In this document: piece after piece, positions 9,283 to 18,836 of the stretch
Layout of the letters: each line of letters starts with the position of its first letter
Position numbering within the stretch: position 1 is the first letter of the stretch
Source: Antribacter gilvus
Lineage (GTDB): Bacteria > Actinomycetota > Actinomycetes > Actinomycetales > Cellulomonadaceae
Direction of reading: 5' to 3'
Assembly: GCF_003946865.1 (NCBI RefSeq)
Contig: NZ_QXTH01000017.1
Location: forward strand, 1-64,000
Length of the DNA stretch: 64,000 nt
Notes under the pieces: model-generated
Database searches by the model: none
The model's input: only the letters and a program-made list of their open reading frames with translations
What the model was told of the DNA's origin: nothing
Position numbers and translations under genes: made by a program

Positions 9283-10437
9283 TCAGCCGCCGTTGGCCGC
9301 CTGCCAGGCCCGGAGCTCTTCGACGTTCTTGTTGTGCTGCTGGATCGTCTCGGCGAACTTGGTCTCCCCGGTGTCGAGGTTGACCGCCACCCAGAACACC
9401 CAGTCCCCCGGCTCGGGGTTCAGCACGGCGTCCAGGGCCGACGAGCCGGGGTTCGCGATCGGCGTCGGCGGGAGCCCCAGGTGGACGTACAGCGCGTACG
9501 GGTTGTTCGCGTCGTGGTTGTCCTCGTAGGTCAGCTCGGTGCCCGGCTTGCCGAGCCCGTACGCGGTCGACGCGTCGATGTCGAGCGTCATGCCCCGCTC
9601 GAGCCGGTTCTCGATCGCCCGGGCCATCTTGGGGCGGTCCTGGGGGAACTTCGCCTCGCGTTCCACGAGCGACGCCTTGGTGAGGACTGCCTGCCACTGG
9701 TCCTGGGGCACCCCCCGCTGCGTCAGCGACCCGACGGTCTGCTGGACCATCTGCGACAGCAGCGACGCCGGCGTGTCGTTCGGCACCACGTAGTAGGTGC
9801 TCGGTGCGAGCCATCCCTCGGCCTTGCCGCCCGCCTCGGCCGGCAGCCCGATGGACGCCGGGTCGGCGAGCGCGGCGTCGAAGGCGGCGCGGTCCAGACC
9901 CGTGACCTCGACGGCCCGGTCCACGACCTGCGCGACCGTGTACCCCTCAGGGATCGTGAGCTTCAGCTCGACCTTCTCGTTCTTGGCGAGGAGCGCCACC
10001 GCGTCGGCCGCGCGCATCTCGGTGAGCATGACGTGCGTGCCCGCCTGGATCAGCTGGGCGTTGGGGTTCGCCTCGTACGCCTCCACGAACGCCCCGACGC
10101 TGGCCACGACGCCCGCGTCGTACAGCGCCTGGCCCATCGCCTCCCCCGGGGCGCCCGGGGCGATCTCGACCTGGACCTGCTCGCCGCCGGGGCCCGGGAA
10201 GTCCTTGGACTCCAGGGGCGACACGAAACCGAACAGGTCGGTCTCCCGAAACACGAACCAGCCTGCGCCGGCGACCGCCGCGAGGGTGATGACGAGAACC
10301 AGGAGCGTACGCACCTGACGCCGCAGCTTGCGGCGGCGCGCCGCCTTGCGGTCACGTCCGTTGCCGGACCGGGACCGGCTCGCGGCCGTGGTCGCTCCGG
10401 TCGGTGGCAGGGTGGACGCGGTAAACAGGTCCGTCAC
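9283..10437 (-). CDS. mltG: Endolytic murein transglycosylase, copy 2 (canonical)
   Basis: A second 384-residue MltG, 82 bases upstream of copy 1 on the same strand. The layout is the same: a basic tail (RKAARRRKLRR), one transmembrane helix (about 43-62), then the YceG domain with catalytic Glu259 in KASLVEREAKFP. It keeps the family-like STAYGLGK and GLPPTPIANPG strings, so this is probably the housekeeping enzyme. Both copies start with MTDL and with GTG, consistent with a tandem duplication followed by divergence of copy 1. It lies between ruvX and aroE, the usual place for mltG in this group. Confidence 0.93.
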   Translation of the reverse strand: MTDLFTASTLPPTGATTAASRSRSGNGRDRKAARRRKLRRQVRTLLVLVITLAAVAGAGWFVFRETDLFGFVSPLESKDFPGPGGEQVQVEIAPGAPGEAMGQALYDAGVVASVGAFVEAYEANPNAQLIQAGTHVMLTEMRAADAVALLAKNEKVELKLTIPEGYTVAQVVDRAVEVTGLDRAAFDAALADPASIGLPAEAGGKAEGWLAPSTYYVVPNDTPASLLSQMVQQTVGSLTQRGVPQDQWQAVLTKASLVEREAKFPQDRPKMARAIENRLERGMTLDIDASTAYGLGKPGTELTYEDNHDANNPYALYVHLGLPPTPIANPGSSALDAVLNPEPGDWVFWVAVNLDTGETKFAETIQQHNKNVEELRAWQAANGG

Positions 10438-10474
10438 CGCTGTCGCCTCACAGTCTCGTGGTCGTCTGGTCAGG

Positions 10475-11011
10475 TCACCCGTGCGTGTCGTGCACGGTTG
10501 CCTCGACGAGCTCCCCGGCTCGCATACCGCTCGCCCGTTCCGCGTCGAGTGCAGATTGCAGAATGATAACGGCTGCCGCCTGATCGATCACCGACCGGTG
10601 CTTCCGTCCCTTGCGCCCCGAAGCGTACAGCGCCTGATGAGCGCTCACAGTCGTCATACGCTCGTCGACCAGGCGCACCTCTGCACCCTCGCCGGCCGCG
10701 CCCAGCGCGGCGACCAGCCGGGCCGCGAACGCACGTGCATCGGCCGTGGCGGCACCCTCGGCACCCGACAGATGGCGGGGCAGCCCCACATAGACGACGG
10801 CGGCGAACCGGTCGGCCGCCACTTCCACGATACGCCTGACGTCGGCGGTGACAAGGGTGCCCACCTCGAGGACCCGCGGCACCGTCTCCACGGGCGTGGC
10901 CACGAGGCCGTCCGGGTCGCTCGCGGCGAGCCCGATGCGGGCCATGCCGACGTCGACGGCCAGGCGGGCTCCCCGTGGGAGCCCGCCTGGTTCGAGCGGG
11001 GTATGGCTCAT
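10475..11011 (-). CDS. ruvX: YqgF/RuvX family pre-16S rRNA nuclease / putative resolvase
   Basis: A 178-residue RNase H-fold protein. It opens the fold with LAVDVGMARIGLA (first catalytic Asp). It has YVGLPRHLSG in the centre and VRLVDERMTTVSA followed by HRSVIDQAAAVIIL, which supply the other acidic residues. In E. coli the family processes the 5' end of 16S rRNA; a Holliday-junction role has been proposed from the fold. The ATG at 11011 shares one base with the alaS stop, giving tight coupling to alaS. This alaS-ruvX-mltG order is conserved in actinobacteria. Confidence 0.92.
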   Translation of the reverse strand: MSHTPLEPGGLPRGARLAVDVGMARIGLAASDPDGLVATPVETVPRVLEVGTLVTADVRRIVEVAADRFAAVVYVGLPRHLSGAEGAATADARAFAARLVAALGAAGEGAEVRLVDERMTTVSAHQALYASGRKGRKHRSVIDQAAAVIILQSALDAERASGMRAGELVEATVHDTHG

Positions 11012-13695
11012 CAGCCGACAGCCACCAGGCGGACGTCCTCCGCCACGCCGGCGAGCGCGGCCGGGAGGGCTGCGGCGTCGGTGCCGCCACCCTGGGCGAG
11101 GTCCGGCTTGCCGCCGCCACCGCCGCCGAGCACGCCGGCCGCGGCCTTGGCGAGCTCGCCGGCCTTGTAGCCCTTCTCGCGCGCGGTGGCGTTCGTGGCC
11201 ACGACCACGACAGGGCGGCCGTTCGCGACGCCGCCCGCGGCGACGACGACGGGCTCCGCCTCACCGAGGCGGCCGCGCACGTCGAGCACGAGGGCACGCA
11301 GGTCGTCGGACTGGGCCTCGCCCGCGTCGTGGGTCACGACGCGCACGTCTCCCACGCGGGGGGCGTTCGCGGCGAGGGACCCGGCCGTCGCCAGCAGCTG
11401 CGCCTGGCGAACCGCGGCGAGCTCCTTCTCCGTCTCCTTGAGGCGGCCGAGGAGCGAGCCCACCCGGTCCACGAGCTCGTCCGGCCGCGCGCCGAGCAGG
11501 CCCTGGAGCTGGCCCACCAGGGCGTGCTCCTTGGCCTGGAACCCGTACGCACCGTCGCCCACCAGGGCGTCGACCCGGCGCACGCCGGAGCCGATCGAGG
11601 ACTCGCCGAGCAGCGTGACGCGGCCCAGCTCGCCCGTCAGGCGGACGTGCGTGCCGGCGCAGAGCTCGCGCGACCAGTCGCCGCCGATCGAGACCACGCG
11701 TACCACGTCGCCGTACTTCTCGCCGAACAGGGCCATGGCGCCCAGGGCCTTGGCCTCGGAGATCGGCATGAGCTGGTCGGTGACCTCGAGGTTGTCCGCG
11801 AGGCGCACGTTGACGCGCTCCTCGATCTCCTGCAGCGCCCCGCCCGGGACGGCCGACGGGGAGCGGAAGTCGAAGCGGATGCGGCTCGGGGCGTTCTCCG
11901 AGCCCGCCTGGGTGCGGTCCGGGCCCACGAGCTCGTGCAGCGCCTTGTGGATCATGTGCGTGGCGCTGTGGGCGCGCGAGATCGCCTTGCGGCGCTCTGC
12001 GTCGATCTGCGCCGTGCCGGGGTCGCCCAGCGCGACGGTGCCCTCGGTCAGGCGACCACGGTGCACGGACAGGCCCTTGATCGGCCGCTGCACGTCGGCC
12101 ACCTCGATGACGCCGCCGCCGTCCAGGGTGATCGTGCCGTGGTCGGCCAGCTGGCCACCCGCCTCGGCGTAGAACGGCGTGCGGTCGAGCACCACCTCGA
12201 CGTCGGCCGGGGCCGAGGCCGCCGGGGCCGGCACGCCGTCGACGAGGAGGCCGGCGACACGGACCGAGGCGTCGAGCTGCGTGTAGCCGAGGAACTCGAC
12301 CGGGGCGGTGAGGTCCTTGCTCACCGACTCGTAGGCCGCGACGTCGGCACCGCCCTGGCGCTTGGCCAGCGCGTCGGCGCGGGCGCGGGTGCGCTGCTCC
12401 TGCATGAGCTCGCGGAACGACTTCTCGTCCACCTGCACGCCCTGCTCGGCGGCCATCTCGAGGGTCAGGTCGATCGGGAAGCCGTACGTGTCGTGCAGCT
12501 GGAACGCCTTGTCGCCGCCCAGCACCGGCGTGCCGCCGCCCGAGGACTTCAGCTCCTTCACGGCGGTGTCCAGGATCGTGGTGCCGGACGCGAGGGTGCG
12601 GCCGAACGCCTCCTCCTCGGCGTAGGCCACGGCGGAGATGCGCTCGAAGTCGGTGGCGAGCTCCGGGTACGACGGCGACATCGCGTCGCGCGAGACCGGG
12701 AGCAGGGTCGGCAGCGACATGCCCTCGACGCCGAGCAGGCGCATGGCGCGCACCGAGCGGCGCAGGAGGCGGCGCAGCACGTAGCCGCGGCCCTCGTTCG
12801 ACGGGCGCACGCCGTCACCGATGATCATGAGGGCCGACCGCACGTGGTCGGCCACGACGCGCATGCGCACGTCGTCGTCCCTGTCCGCGCCGTACGTCTT
12901 GCCCGACAGCACGGCGGCGGCGTCGATGACGGGACGCACCTCGTCGATCTCGTACATGTTGTCGACACCCTGCAGGAGGAACGCGACGCGCTCCAGGCCC
13001 ATGCCGGTGTCGATGTTCTTGGCGGGCAGCTCACCCATGATGGTGAACTCCTCCTTGGACCTCACGTCCTGGAGGGCGTACTGCATGAACACGAGGTTCC
13101 AGATCTCGATGTACCGGTCCTCGTCGGCCTCCGGGCCGCCGTCGGCCCCGTGCTCCGGGCCGCGGTCGTAGAAGATCTCCGAGCACGGGCCACCGGGGCC
13201 GGGCTGGCCGGTGTGCCAGTAGTTCGTCTTCTTGCCCATGCGCTGGATGCGCTCGTCCGGCAGGCCCGCGATCTGCTTCCAGAGGCTGATGGCCTCCTCG
13301 TCGGTCTCGTAGACCGTCACCCACAGCAGGTCCGGGTCGATCCCGAGCCTGCCCTCGTCACGGGAGCCCGTGAGGAAGTCCCACGCGTAGGTGATCGCCC
13401 CCTCCTTGAAGTAGTCCCCGAAGGAGAAGTTGCCGTTCATCTGGAAGAACGTGCCGTGACGGGTGGTCTTGCCGACCTCCTCGATGTCGAGGGTCCGCAC
13501 GCACTTCTGGACGCTCGTGGCGCGCTCCCAGGGCGGGGTCTGCTCGGCCGTCATGTACGGGATGAAGGGCACCATGCCGGCGATGGTGAACAGCGTCGAC
13601 GGGTCCGGCGAGATCAGGGACGCCGACGGCACCACCGCGTGACCCTGGGCGGCGAAGTAGTCGAGCCAACGCTTGCGGATCTCGGCGGTACGCAT
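11011..13695 (-). CDS. alaS: Alanyl-tRNA synthetase
   Basis: Charges tRNA-Ala. The 894 residues start [14 protein letters not shown]. They carry class II motif 2 ([15 protein letters not shown]), the catalytic core up to about residue 460, the editing domain with [11 protein letters not shown] (zinc-type HxxxH) and CAGTHV, and the C-terminal Gly-rich C-Ala region ([14 protein letters not shown]). The ATG at 13695 has AAAGGA upstream. The frame stays open further 5', but that part is low-complexity Arg-rich sequence over the neighbouring gene. It is followed directly by ruvX with a one-base overlap. Full length, with no signs of damage. Confidence 0.97.
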   Translation of the reverse strand: MRTAEIRKRWLDYFAAQGHAVVPSASLISPDPSTLFTIAGMVPFIPYMTAEQTPPWERATSVQKCVRTLDIEEVGKTTRHGTFFQMNGNFSFGDYFKEGAITYAWDFLTGSRDEGRLGIDPDLLWVTVYETDEEAISLWKQIAGLPDERIQRMGKKTNYWHTGQPGPGGPCSEIFYDRGPEHGADGGPEADEDRYIEIWNLVFMQYALQDVRSKEEFTIMGELPAKNIDTGMGLERVAFLLQGVDNMYEIDEVRPVIDAAAVLSGKTYGADRDDDVRMRVVADHVRSALMIIGDGVRPSNEGRGYVLRRLLRRSVRAMRLLGVEGMSLPTLLPVSRDAMSPSYPELATDFERISAVAYAEEEAFGRTLASGTTILDTAVKELKSSGGGTPVLGGDKAFQLHDTYGFPIDLTLEMAAEQGVQVDEKSFRELMQEQRTRARADALAKRQGGADVAAYESVSKDLTAPVEFLGYTQLDASVRVAGLLVDGVPAPAASAPADVEVVLDRTPFYAEAGGQLADHGTITLDGGGVIEVADVQRPIKGLSVHRGRLTEGTVALGDPGTAQIDAERRKAISRAHSATHMIHKALHELVGPDRTQAGSENAPSRIRFDFRSPSAVPGGALQEIEERVNVRLADNLEVTDQLMPISEAKALGAMALFGEKYGDVVRVVSIGGDWSRELCAGTHVRLTGELGRVTLLGESSIGSGVRRVDALVGDGAYGFQAKEHALVGQLQGLLGARPDELVDRVGSLLGRLKETEKELAAVRQAQLLATAGSLAANAPRVGDVRVVTHDAGEAQSDDLRALVLDVRGRLGEAEPVVVAAGGVANGRPVVVVATNATAREKGYKAGELAKAAAGVLGGGGGGKPDLAQGGGTDAAALPAALAGVAEDVRLVAVG

Positions 13696-13797
13696 GGGGA
13701 TGCTGGTCCTTTGGGTGAGAGTGGGCGCGGTCGCTGTCGCGCCTGGTTGAACGGTCCCATTCTGCCGCCGCGGTGGCAGCAGGACGAAACTGATAGT

Positions 13798-13814
13798 CCG
13801 CCCCTCGCGGGCGG
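13798..13814 (-). terminator. GC-rich hairpin after the DUF6167-like gene
   Basis: CCGCCC and GGGCGG flank a five-base loop just past the stop of the small membrane protein at 13824-14171. It may limit read-through into alaS. There is no T-tract, so the call is tentative. Confidence 0.35.
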
Positions 13815-13823
13815 GCGGGCCGG

Positions 13824-14171
13824 CTAGTAGAACGAGTAGCCGAGCTCGGCCTCGTCGTCGGGCACGTCCGCCCGACGGCGGTGCTCGTCCGCGTACGCAG
13901 CGGCACGCCGCGCCCGGGTCACCTCGGGATCGGGCTGCCCGTCCGCCAGCAGGGCCGCCCGGAGCTCGCGCTCCCGCTCGGCCCGCGCCACCGTGAACTC
14001 GGCCCGGAACTGGCGGGCGAACTGCGAGACCCGTGCCCCGGCGTCGTCCACCACCGCTGCAGCGCGGTCGCTGACCGCCTCCGGCGTGTAGCGGGCCACG
14101 AGGCGCCTGCCCTGCCGGTAGACGACCACGGTGACGGCCACGCCGACGCCGACCCAGAAGAGGCGGCGCAT
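13824..14171 (-). CDS. Small membrane-anchored protein, DUF6167-like
   Basis: 115 residues: [18 protein letters not shown] forms a single N-terminal transmembrane helix. A helical, charged region rich in Arg, Ala and Glu follows ([19 protein letters not shown]), ending in ELGYSFY. It resembles the actinobacterial DUF6167 family usually found between alaS and a DUF948 gene. Its ATG shares one base with the DUF948 stop (TGATG), so the two are probably made together. The role is unknown; the conserved place beside alaS suggests a housekeeping envelope function. Confidence 0.7.
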   Translation of the reverse strand: MRRLFWVGVGVAVTVVVYRQGRRLVARYTPEAVSDRAAAVVDDAGARVSQFARQFRAEFTVARAERERELRAALLADGQPDPEVTRARRAAAYADEHRRRADVPDDEAELGYSFY

Positions 14172-14572
14172 CAGAGAGTGTCCGCCGTGCCCGCGTGCTT
14201 GCCCGCGGCACCGCTGGTCGCACCGCCCGCGGCGCGGCCGAAGGCGCGGCGCACGGCGTACGAGAACGCGGCGACCTTGACGAGCGGGCCACCCAGCGTC
14301 GCCGCGTACAGCCCGGTCAGCGCCGACACGTTCTCGCTGACCTGGGCGGCGGACGTGGTGATCGTGTCCACCTTGATGAGCTGTGAGTTCGCCGAGGCCA
14401 CCGTGCCGGCAGCCTCGTCGAGGATCGGGACGGAGTGGTCGGTCACGGTCCGGATGCTGACGCGAGCCTCGTCCAGGACGCGTCCGAGCTTCCACAGCGG
14501 GACCGCGAGGAACCCGACCAGGAGCACGAACGCGATCGCCGCGATGAGACCTGCCACGTCGCCGAGGGTCAT
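14171..14572 (-). CDS. DUF948-family membrane protein
   Basis: 133 residues with one N-terminal transmembrane helix ([17 protein letters not shown]). A long amphipathic helix typical of DUF948 follows ([22 protein letters not shown] and further), then a short second apolar stretch near [11 protein letters not shown]. The start is placed at ATG 14572. A longer frame to 14671 would read through the rpsD terminator hairpin and is rejected. It is coupled to the DUF6167-like gene downstream. The function is unknown, and the protein is probably membrane-bound facing the cell wall. Confidence 0.75.
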   Translation of the reverse strand: MTLGDVAGLIAAIAFVLLVGFLAVPLWKLGRVLDEARVSIRTVTDHSVPILDEAAGTVASANSQLIKVDTITTSAAQVSENVSALTGLYAATLGGPLVKVAAFSYAVRRAFGRAAGGATSGAAGKHAGTADTL

Positions 14573-14654
14573 GCCCGATCCTGCCTCTCCTGCGCCACCT
14601 GTCCGATACCTGCCACGCCACCCTATCCCGCCGAGTTGCTCCCGCAACGTGCGA

Positions 14655-14692
14655 GAACGCCCCGCCTGCACCGAGGTGCGGGCGGGGCGTTC
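14655..14692 (-). terminator. Strong hairpin terminator after rpsD
   Basis: AACGCCCCGCC-TGCACC pairs with GGTGC-GGGCGGGGCGTT around a GAG loop, with a single wobble in 17 pairs. It lies about 10 bases beyond the rpsD stop and before the DUF948 start, so it separates the two units. Confidence 0.8.
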
Positions 14693-14701
14693 ACGGCGTC
14701 G

Positions 14702-15328
14702 TCAGCGAGCGTAGAACTCGACGACCAGCTGAACCTCGCACGTCACCGGGATCTCGGAGCGCGAGGGGCGGCGGGTCAGCGAGGCCGACAGCTTCTCGAG
14801 CTGGACCTCGAGGTAGCCCGGGACGGCGCCGAGCACGTCGCGGTGGGCACCGGCGGCTGCCACCTGGAACGGCGTGGTCGCCTGGCTCTTCGGCTTGACC
14901 TGGACGGTCTGGCCGACCTTCACGCGGAACGACGGGCGGTCCACGATCTTGCCGTCCACAAGGATGTGGCGGTGCGTGACGTGCTGGCGCGCCTGCAGGA
15001 TGGTGCGGGCGAAGCCGGAGCGGAGCACGAGGGCGTCGAGACGCGTCTCGAGGTCCTCGACCATGACCTCACCGGTCAGGCCCGGCTGCTTGCGGGCGTT
15101 CTCGTACACCTTGACGAGCTGCTTCTCGCGCAGCATGTACTGGGCGCGGAGGCGCTGCTTCTCGCGCAGACGCACGGCGTAGTCCGACTCGGTGCGGCGA
15201 CGGGCGCGGCCGTGCTCACCGGGCGGGTAGGGACGCTTCTCGAAGTGCTTGACGGCCTTGGGCGTGAGCGCGAGGCCGAGGGCGCGGCTCAGGCGGACCT
15301 GGCGGCGCGAACGGGTGACTGAGGTCAC
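14702..15328 (-). CDS. rpsD: 30S ribosomal protein S4
   Basis: S4 binds 16S rRNA early in small-subunit assembly. The 208 residues contain [10 protein letters not shown], the [12 protein letters not shown] segment, and the S4 RNA-binding domain ([26 protein letters not shown]). There is no N-terminal zinc cysteine cluster, so this is the zinc-free form. The start is GTG at 15328 with an ACAGGA-type site upstream. It stands alone, away from the rpsM-rpsK-rpoA cluster, as in related actinobacteria. A strong terminator follows. Confidence 0.97.
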   Translation of the reverse strand: MTSVTRSRRQVRLSRALGLALTPKAVKHFEKRPYPPGEHGRARRRTESDYAVRLREKQRLRAQYMLREKQLVKVYENARKQPGLTGEVMVEDLETRLDALVLRSGFARTILQARQHVTHRHILVDGKIVDRPSFRVKVGQTVQVKPKSQATTPFQVAAAGAHRDVLGAVPGYLEVQLEKLSASLTRRPSRSEIPVTCEVQLVVEFYAR

Positions 15329-15510
15329 GGTGTTCCTGTCCTGTAGTGATCGAAGAGGTCACACCCGGGGCGCACCGTTTCCCTGCCGACGCAGTCGAAG
15401 GCGCTGCTGGGCGAGGTGTGCCGGGTGCGGGACCAGCCGATGGACTCCGTTGCCGGAGGTCACGGGGCCGAGGTCCCAGGGAGCTGCCGTCTGGCGGCAA
15501 CCTGAGCATC

Positions 15511-18114
15511 TTACCCCACCGGGGTTGCCACAGGCTCCTCCACCGCAGCCTCGTGGTGGTGGCGGCGCTCCAGCGCCGCGCCCTCGATGTCCGCGTTCGG
15601 CAGGATCCGGTCGAGCCACTTCGGGATCCACCAGGCGGCGTCGCCGACGAGGTGCATCAGCGCGGGAACCAGCGTCATGCGCACCACGAACGCGTCGACG
15701 AGCACCCCGAAGGCGAGGGCGAACCCGATGGGCCGCACCATCGACAGGTGGGCGAAGACGAAGCCGCCGAACACCGAGATCATGATGATCGCGGCGGCCG
15801 TGACGACCGCGCGGCCGGCGACGAGACCGCGGCGCACCGCGACCCGGCCGCTCGCGCCGTGGGCGTACGCCTCCCGCATGCCGGAGACGAGGAACAGCTG
15901 GTAGTCCATCGCCAGCCCGAACAGCACGCCCACGAGGATCGTCGGCAGGAAGCTCAGGACAGGGCCCGGCGTGCTGACCGCGAACACGTCGGCGAGCCAG
16001 CCCCACTGGTAGATGGCGACCACTCCGCCGAGCGCCGCGAACAGCGACAGGACGAACCCGAGCGTGCCGATCACCGGTACGAGGATCGAGCGGAAGACCA
16101 CGACGAGGATCAGCAGCGAGAGCCCGACCACGATCGCGAGGTAGGCCGGCAGCGCGTCCGCCAGCTGCTTCGAGACGTCGATGTTGCCGCTCGCCTGGCC
16201 GGCGACGCCGAGCGTGACGGTCCCGTCGGGGTCGGCGAGCTCCAGGCCGCGCAGGTGGTGCACGAGCTCCTCGGTCGAGACGCTGCTCGGCCCCTCGGCG
16301 GGCACCACCTGGTAGGCGGCGACGCTGTTGTCCTCCGCCAGCCCCACCGGCACGACGGCGGCGACGTCGTCCTGCGCGCGCAGCTCCGTGCCGACGCGGA
16401 CCTGCGCCTCCTCCGCCGTCGCGTCCTCCAGCCCGGCGGGCAGGTCGGCCATGACGAGCAGCGGGCCGTTGATGCCGGCGCCGAACTTCTCGGCGGTGAC
16501 CTCGTAGGCGCGGTAGGCCGGGGAGTCCACCGGCTCGGCCGACCCGTCCGGGAGGCCGAGACGCAGGGACATGGCCGGCAGGCCGATGATGATCAGGGCG
16601 ACGACGGCGACCACCGCGCGCACCACGGCACGCCAGGTCGCGACAGGCGTGTCCGCGCCGGTCGGCGAGACCCCGGTGGGGCCGCCCAGGGCGAGGAGCT
16701 CGCCCGCCTCGAGGGCCGAACGCTCCTTGCGGCGCAGCACCTTGCGGCCCGTCAGGCCGAGCATGGCCGGGGTGAGCGTCACCGCGACCAGGACCGCGAC
16801 GAGGACGCAGGCCGCGCCGACAGAGCCCATGAGACCGAGGAAGCCGATGCCCGTCACGTTCAGGGCGACGAGCGCGATGATCACCGTGAGGCCCGCGAAC
16901 ACGACGGCGTTCCCGGAGGTGCCGTTGGCGAGGCCGATCGACTCCTCGAGCTCCATTCCCTCGCGCAGCTGCCGGCGGTGGCGGTTGAGGATGAAGAGCG
17001 AGTAGTCGATGCCGACCGCCAGCCCGATCATCAGGCCGAGCATCGGCGTGACGGCCACCATGTCGAGGACGCCCGAGAGGGAGAGCGCCCCGAGCGCACC
17101 GACCCCGACGCCGACGAGCGCGGCGAGGATCGGCAGACCGGCGGCGACGAACGTGCCGAGCATGACGAGCAGCACCAGGCCGGCGATGACCACGCCCACC
17201 GCCTCACCCGGCCCGAGCAGCGACGAGACGTCGCGCACCAGGTCGGCCGACGGGTCGGCGGTGACGCCTTCGACGGCGCCCTCCTCCAGGGCCGCGACGA
17301 CGGCGTCCTTCACCTCCGTGGCGACCTCCATCGCGGCGACGTCGAAGGTCACGATGCCGACGGCGGCGCTGCTGTCCTCGGAGACCGTGCGGAACTCGCG
17401 GGACATCTCGAGCTGAGCCTCGGCCAGGCCGAGCTGCCGCTCGTTCTCCGCCAGCTCGGCGGTCCCGGACTCGATCTCCGCCCGGGCGGCCCCCAGCTGC
17501 GCCTGCCCTACGTCCAGCTGCGCGCGCTGGGCGTCGAGCTGAGCCTGCTGGGCGTCGAGCTGGGCGACGGCGGCCGCAGGAGAGCCCGCTGCCTCGGCCT
17601 GCGCGCGGGCTGCGTCGAGCTGCTGCTGGCCCTCCTCCAGCTGGGCCCGCGCGGGCGCGAGCTGCTCTGCCTGGGCGTCGAGCTGGGTCCGGCCTGCCTC
17701 CAGCTGGTCGCGGCCGGCCTCGAGCTGCCCGGCGCCGTCGGTGACCTGCTGCTCGGCAGCGGCACGGTCGGCGGCGGTCGCGAACGGGTCCGTGGTCCCG
17801 TCGACGCCGTCCAGCCCGCCGATCTCCGCGAGCACGTCCGAGATCCCGGCCTCCTGCTCCTCGGTGAAGGGTTCGCCCGAGCCGGTGTGGAACACCACGG
17901 TGGCCGAGCCGCCGCCCGCCTCGGGGAGGACCTCCTCGAGGCGGTCGCTGACCTGCTGCGTGGGCGTGTCCGGGATCGTGATCGCCGAGCCGAGCGTGCC
18001 GCCGAAGGCGACGTACGCGCCGGCCACGACCGCGAGCACGGCGACCCAGGACCCGATCACGAGCCACGCGCGACGCGCCGCAGCCCTGCCGAGCCGGTAC
18101 AGGAGCTCTGCCAT
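15511..18114 (-). CDS. MMPL/RND-family membrane transporter with long coiled-coil insert
   Basis: 867 residues. A first transmembrane helix (about 17-38) is followed by a large outer loop, then a bundle of helices. A second bundle follows a second outer domain, the usual MMPL two-half plan. The halves contain PMLGLMIGLAVGIDYSLFIL and LFGLAMDYQLFLVSGMREAY, the MMPL signatures with the membrane Asp-Tyr pair. The first outer loop holds a Gln/Ala/Leu-rich stretch (about 120-235) of repeated QLDAQ/QLEAG units predicted to form a coiled coil. The tetR gene lies 48 bases upstream on the same strand, so it is probably regulated by it. The substrate is unknown; drug or lipid export is typical. Confidence 0.88.
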   Translation of the reverse strand: MAELLYRLGRAAARRAWLVIGSWVAVLAVVAGAYVAFGGTLGSAITIPDTPTQQVSDRLEEVLPEAGGGSATVVFHTGSGEPFTEEQEAGISDVLAEIGGLDGVDGTTDPFATAADRAAAEQQVTDGAGQLEAGRDQLEAGRTQLDAQAEQLAPARAQLEEGQQQLDAARAQAEAAGSPAAAVAQLDAQQAQLDAQRAQLDVGQAQLGAARAEIESGTAELAENERQLGLAEAQLEMSREFRTVSEDSSAAVGIVTFDVAAMEVATEVKDAVVAALEEGAVEGVTADPSADLVRDVSSLLGPGEAVGVVIAGLVLLVMLGTFVAAGLPILAALVGVGVGALGALSLSGVLDMVAVTPMLGLMIGLAVGIDYSLFILNRHRRQLREGMELEESIGLANGTSGNAVVFAGLTVIIALVALNVTGIGFLGLMGSVGAACVLVAVLVAVTLTPAMLGLTGRKVLRRKERSALEAGELLALGGPTGVSPTGADTPVATWRAVVRAVVAVVALIIIGLPAMSLRLGLPDGSAEPVDSPAYRAYEVTAEKFGAGINGPLLVMADLPAGLEDATAEEAQVRVGTELRAQDDVAAVVPVGLAEDNSVAAYQVVPAEGPSSVSTEELVHHLRGLELADPDGTVTLGVAGQASGNIDVSKQLADALPAYLAIVVGLSLLILVVVFRSILVPVIGTLGFVLSLFAALGGVVAIYQWGWLADVFAVSTPGPVLSFLPTILVGVLFGLAMDYQLFLVSGMREAYAHGASGRVAVRRGLVAGRAVVTAAAIIMISVFGGFVFAHLSMVRPIGFALAFGVLVDAFVVRMTLVPALMHLVGDAAWWIPKWLDRILPNADIEGAALERRHHHEAAVEEPVATPVG

Positions 18115-18162
18115 GGTGGTGGTGTTCCTCTTCTGTGTCTGGGGAGCGAGAGGTGGTGCTGG

Positions 18163-18798
18163 TCAGGAACGCGACGCGTAGCCGTCGCGGAAGGTCGTGA
18201 GGAGGCGGTCGACGAGCTCGTCCCACAGTGCCCGCGACGCCGGGTCGTCGTTCGCTCCGGTGCGCTCGTGCCAGTGGTGCGCGACAGCGCCCAGCCCGCC
18301 CACGAGGGAGCCCACGAGGAGGTCGACGTCCAGCGCGTCGGCGCCAGGGTGCCGACGCCGCACCTCGGCCGCGAGCCGGGCCGACGTGACGTTGAGCGCC
18401 TCCTTGACCCAGGCGTCCTGCCGGGGGTCGACGTCGCACGTGGTGCCGAGCATGCGCAGGAGGCGCGAGACGGGGGTCACGAGGTCGCTCGACCGGAGGA
18501 CGGTCGCGATCTCGTCGAACATCGAGGCCGAGGTGCCCTCACCGACGGGCGTCGCCTCGGCGATCGCCATGAACTCGTCGACGACGATGCCGAGGGCCTC
18601 GGTGAAGCCCGCGGGGACGATCTCGTCCAGGGACGCGAAGTGGTTGAAGATCGTCCGGCGCGAGACGTCGGCACGGGCCGCCAGCTCGTCGACCGTGAGG
18701 CCGGTGACGCCGCGCTCGCCCACGATGAGGGCGGCGGCCCTGATGATCGCGTGCCGGTTCGCCGCTTTCAGCGCGGTCCGGCGGTCGGTGGCCTCCAC
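18163..18798 (-). CDS. TetR-family transcriptional regulator
   Basis: 211 residues. An N-terminal helix-turn-helix (about 30-60: GLTVDELAARADVSRRTIFNHF) is followed by a variable ligand-binding domain. The start is GTG at 18798. The sequence in front holds two copies of a 13-bp palindrome that overlap the likely -35 and -10, so autorepression is probable. The next gene downstream is an MMPL transporter, the typical partner for such a repressor. The pair lies between rpsD and rarA. The inducer is unknown. Confidence 0.92.
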   Translation of the reverse strand: MEATDRRTALKAANRHAIIRAAALIVGERGVTGLTVDELAARADVSRRTIFNHFASLDEIVPAGFTEALGIVVDEFMAIAEATPVGEGTSASMFDEIATVLRSSDLVTPVSRLLRMLGTTCDVDPRQDAWVKEALNVTSARLAAEVRRRHPGADALDVDLLVGSLVGGLGAVAHHWHERTGANDDPASRALWDELVDRLLTTFRDGYASRS

Positions 18799-18804
18799 GC
18801 TGAT

Positions 18805-18834
18805 TACACTAAGTGCATCGCTGCACTAAGTGCA
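18805..18834 (-). promoter_or_regulatory. Double palindromic operator and promoter of tetR-MMPL
   Basis: TACACTAAGTGCA (18805-18817) and TGCACTAAGTGCA (18822-18834) are two copies of one 13-bp palindrome, centres 17 bases apart. On the minus strand TTGCAC (-35) and TAGTGT (-10), about 18 apart, fall within the two copies. The predicted start of transcription is at or next to the GTG at 18798, so the message may be leaderless. Binding by the adjacent TetR protein is inferred. Confidence 0.75.
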
Positions 18835-18836
18835 AC

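Noticed and set aside
10975-13827. A 950-codon open frame antisense to alaS
   Set aside because: Arg/Gly/His-rich composition typical of frames opposite a high-GC gene. alaS is certain.
14573-14671. Extended start for the DUF948 protein at 14671
   Set aside because: The extension crosses the rpsD terminator hairpin and precedes the normal transmembrane start.
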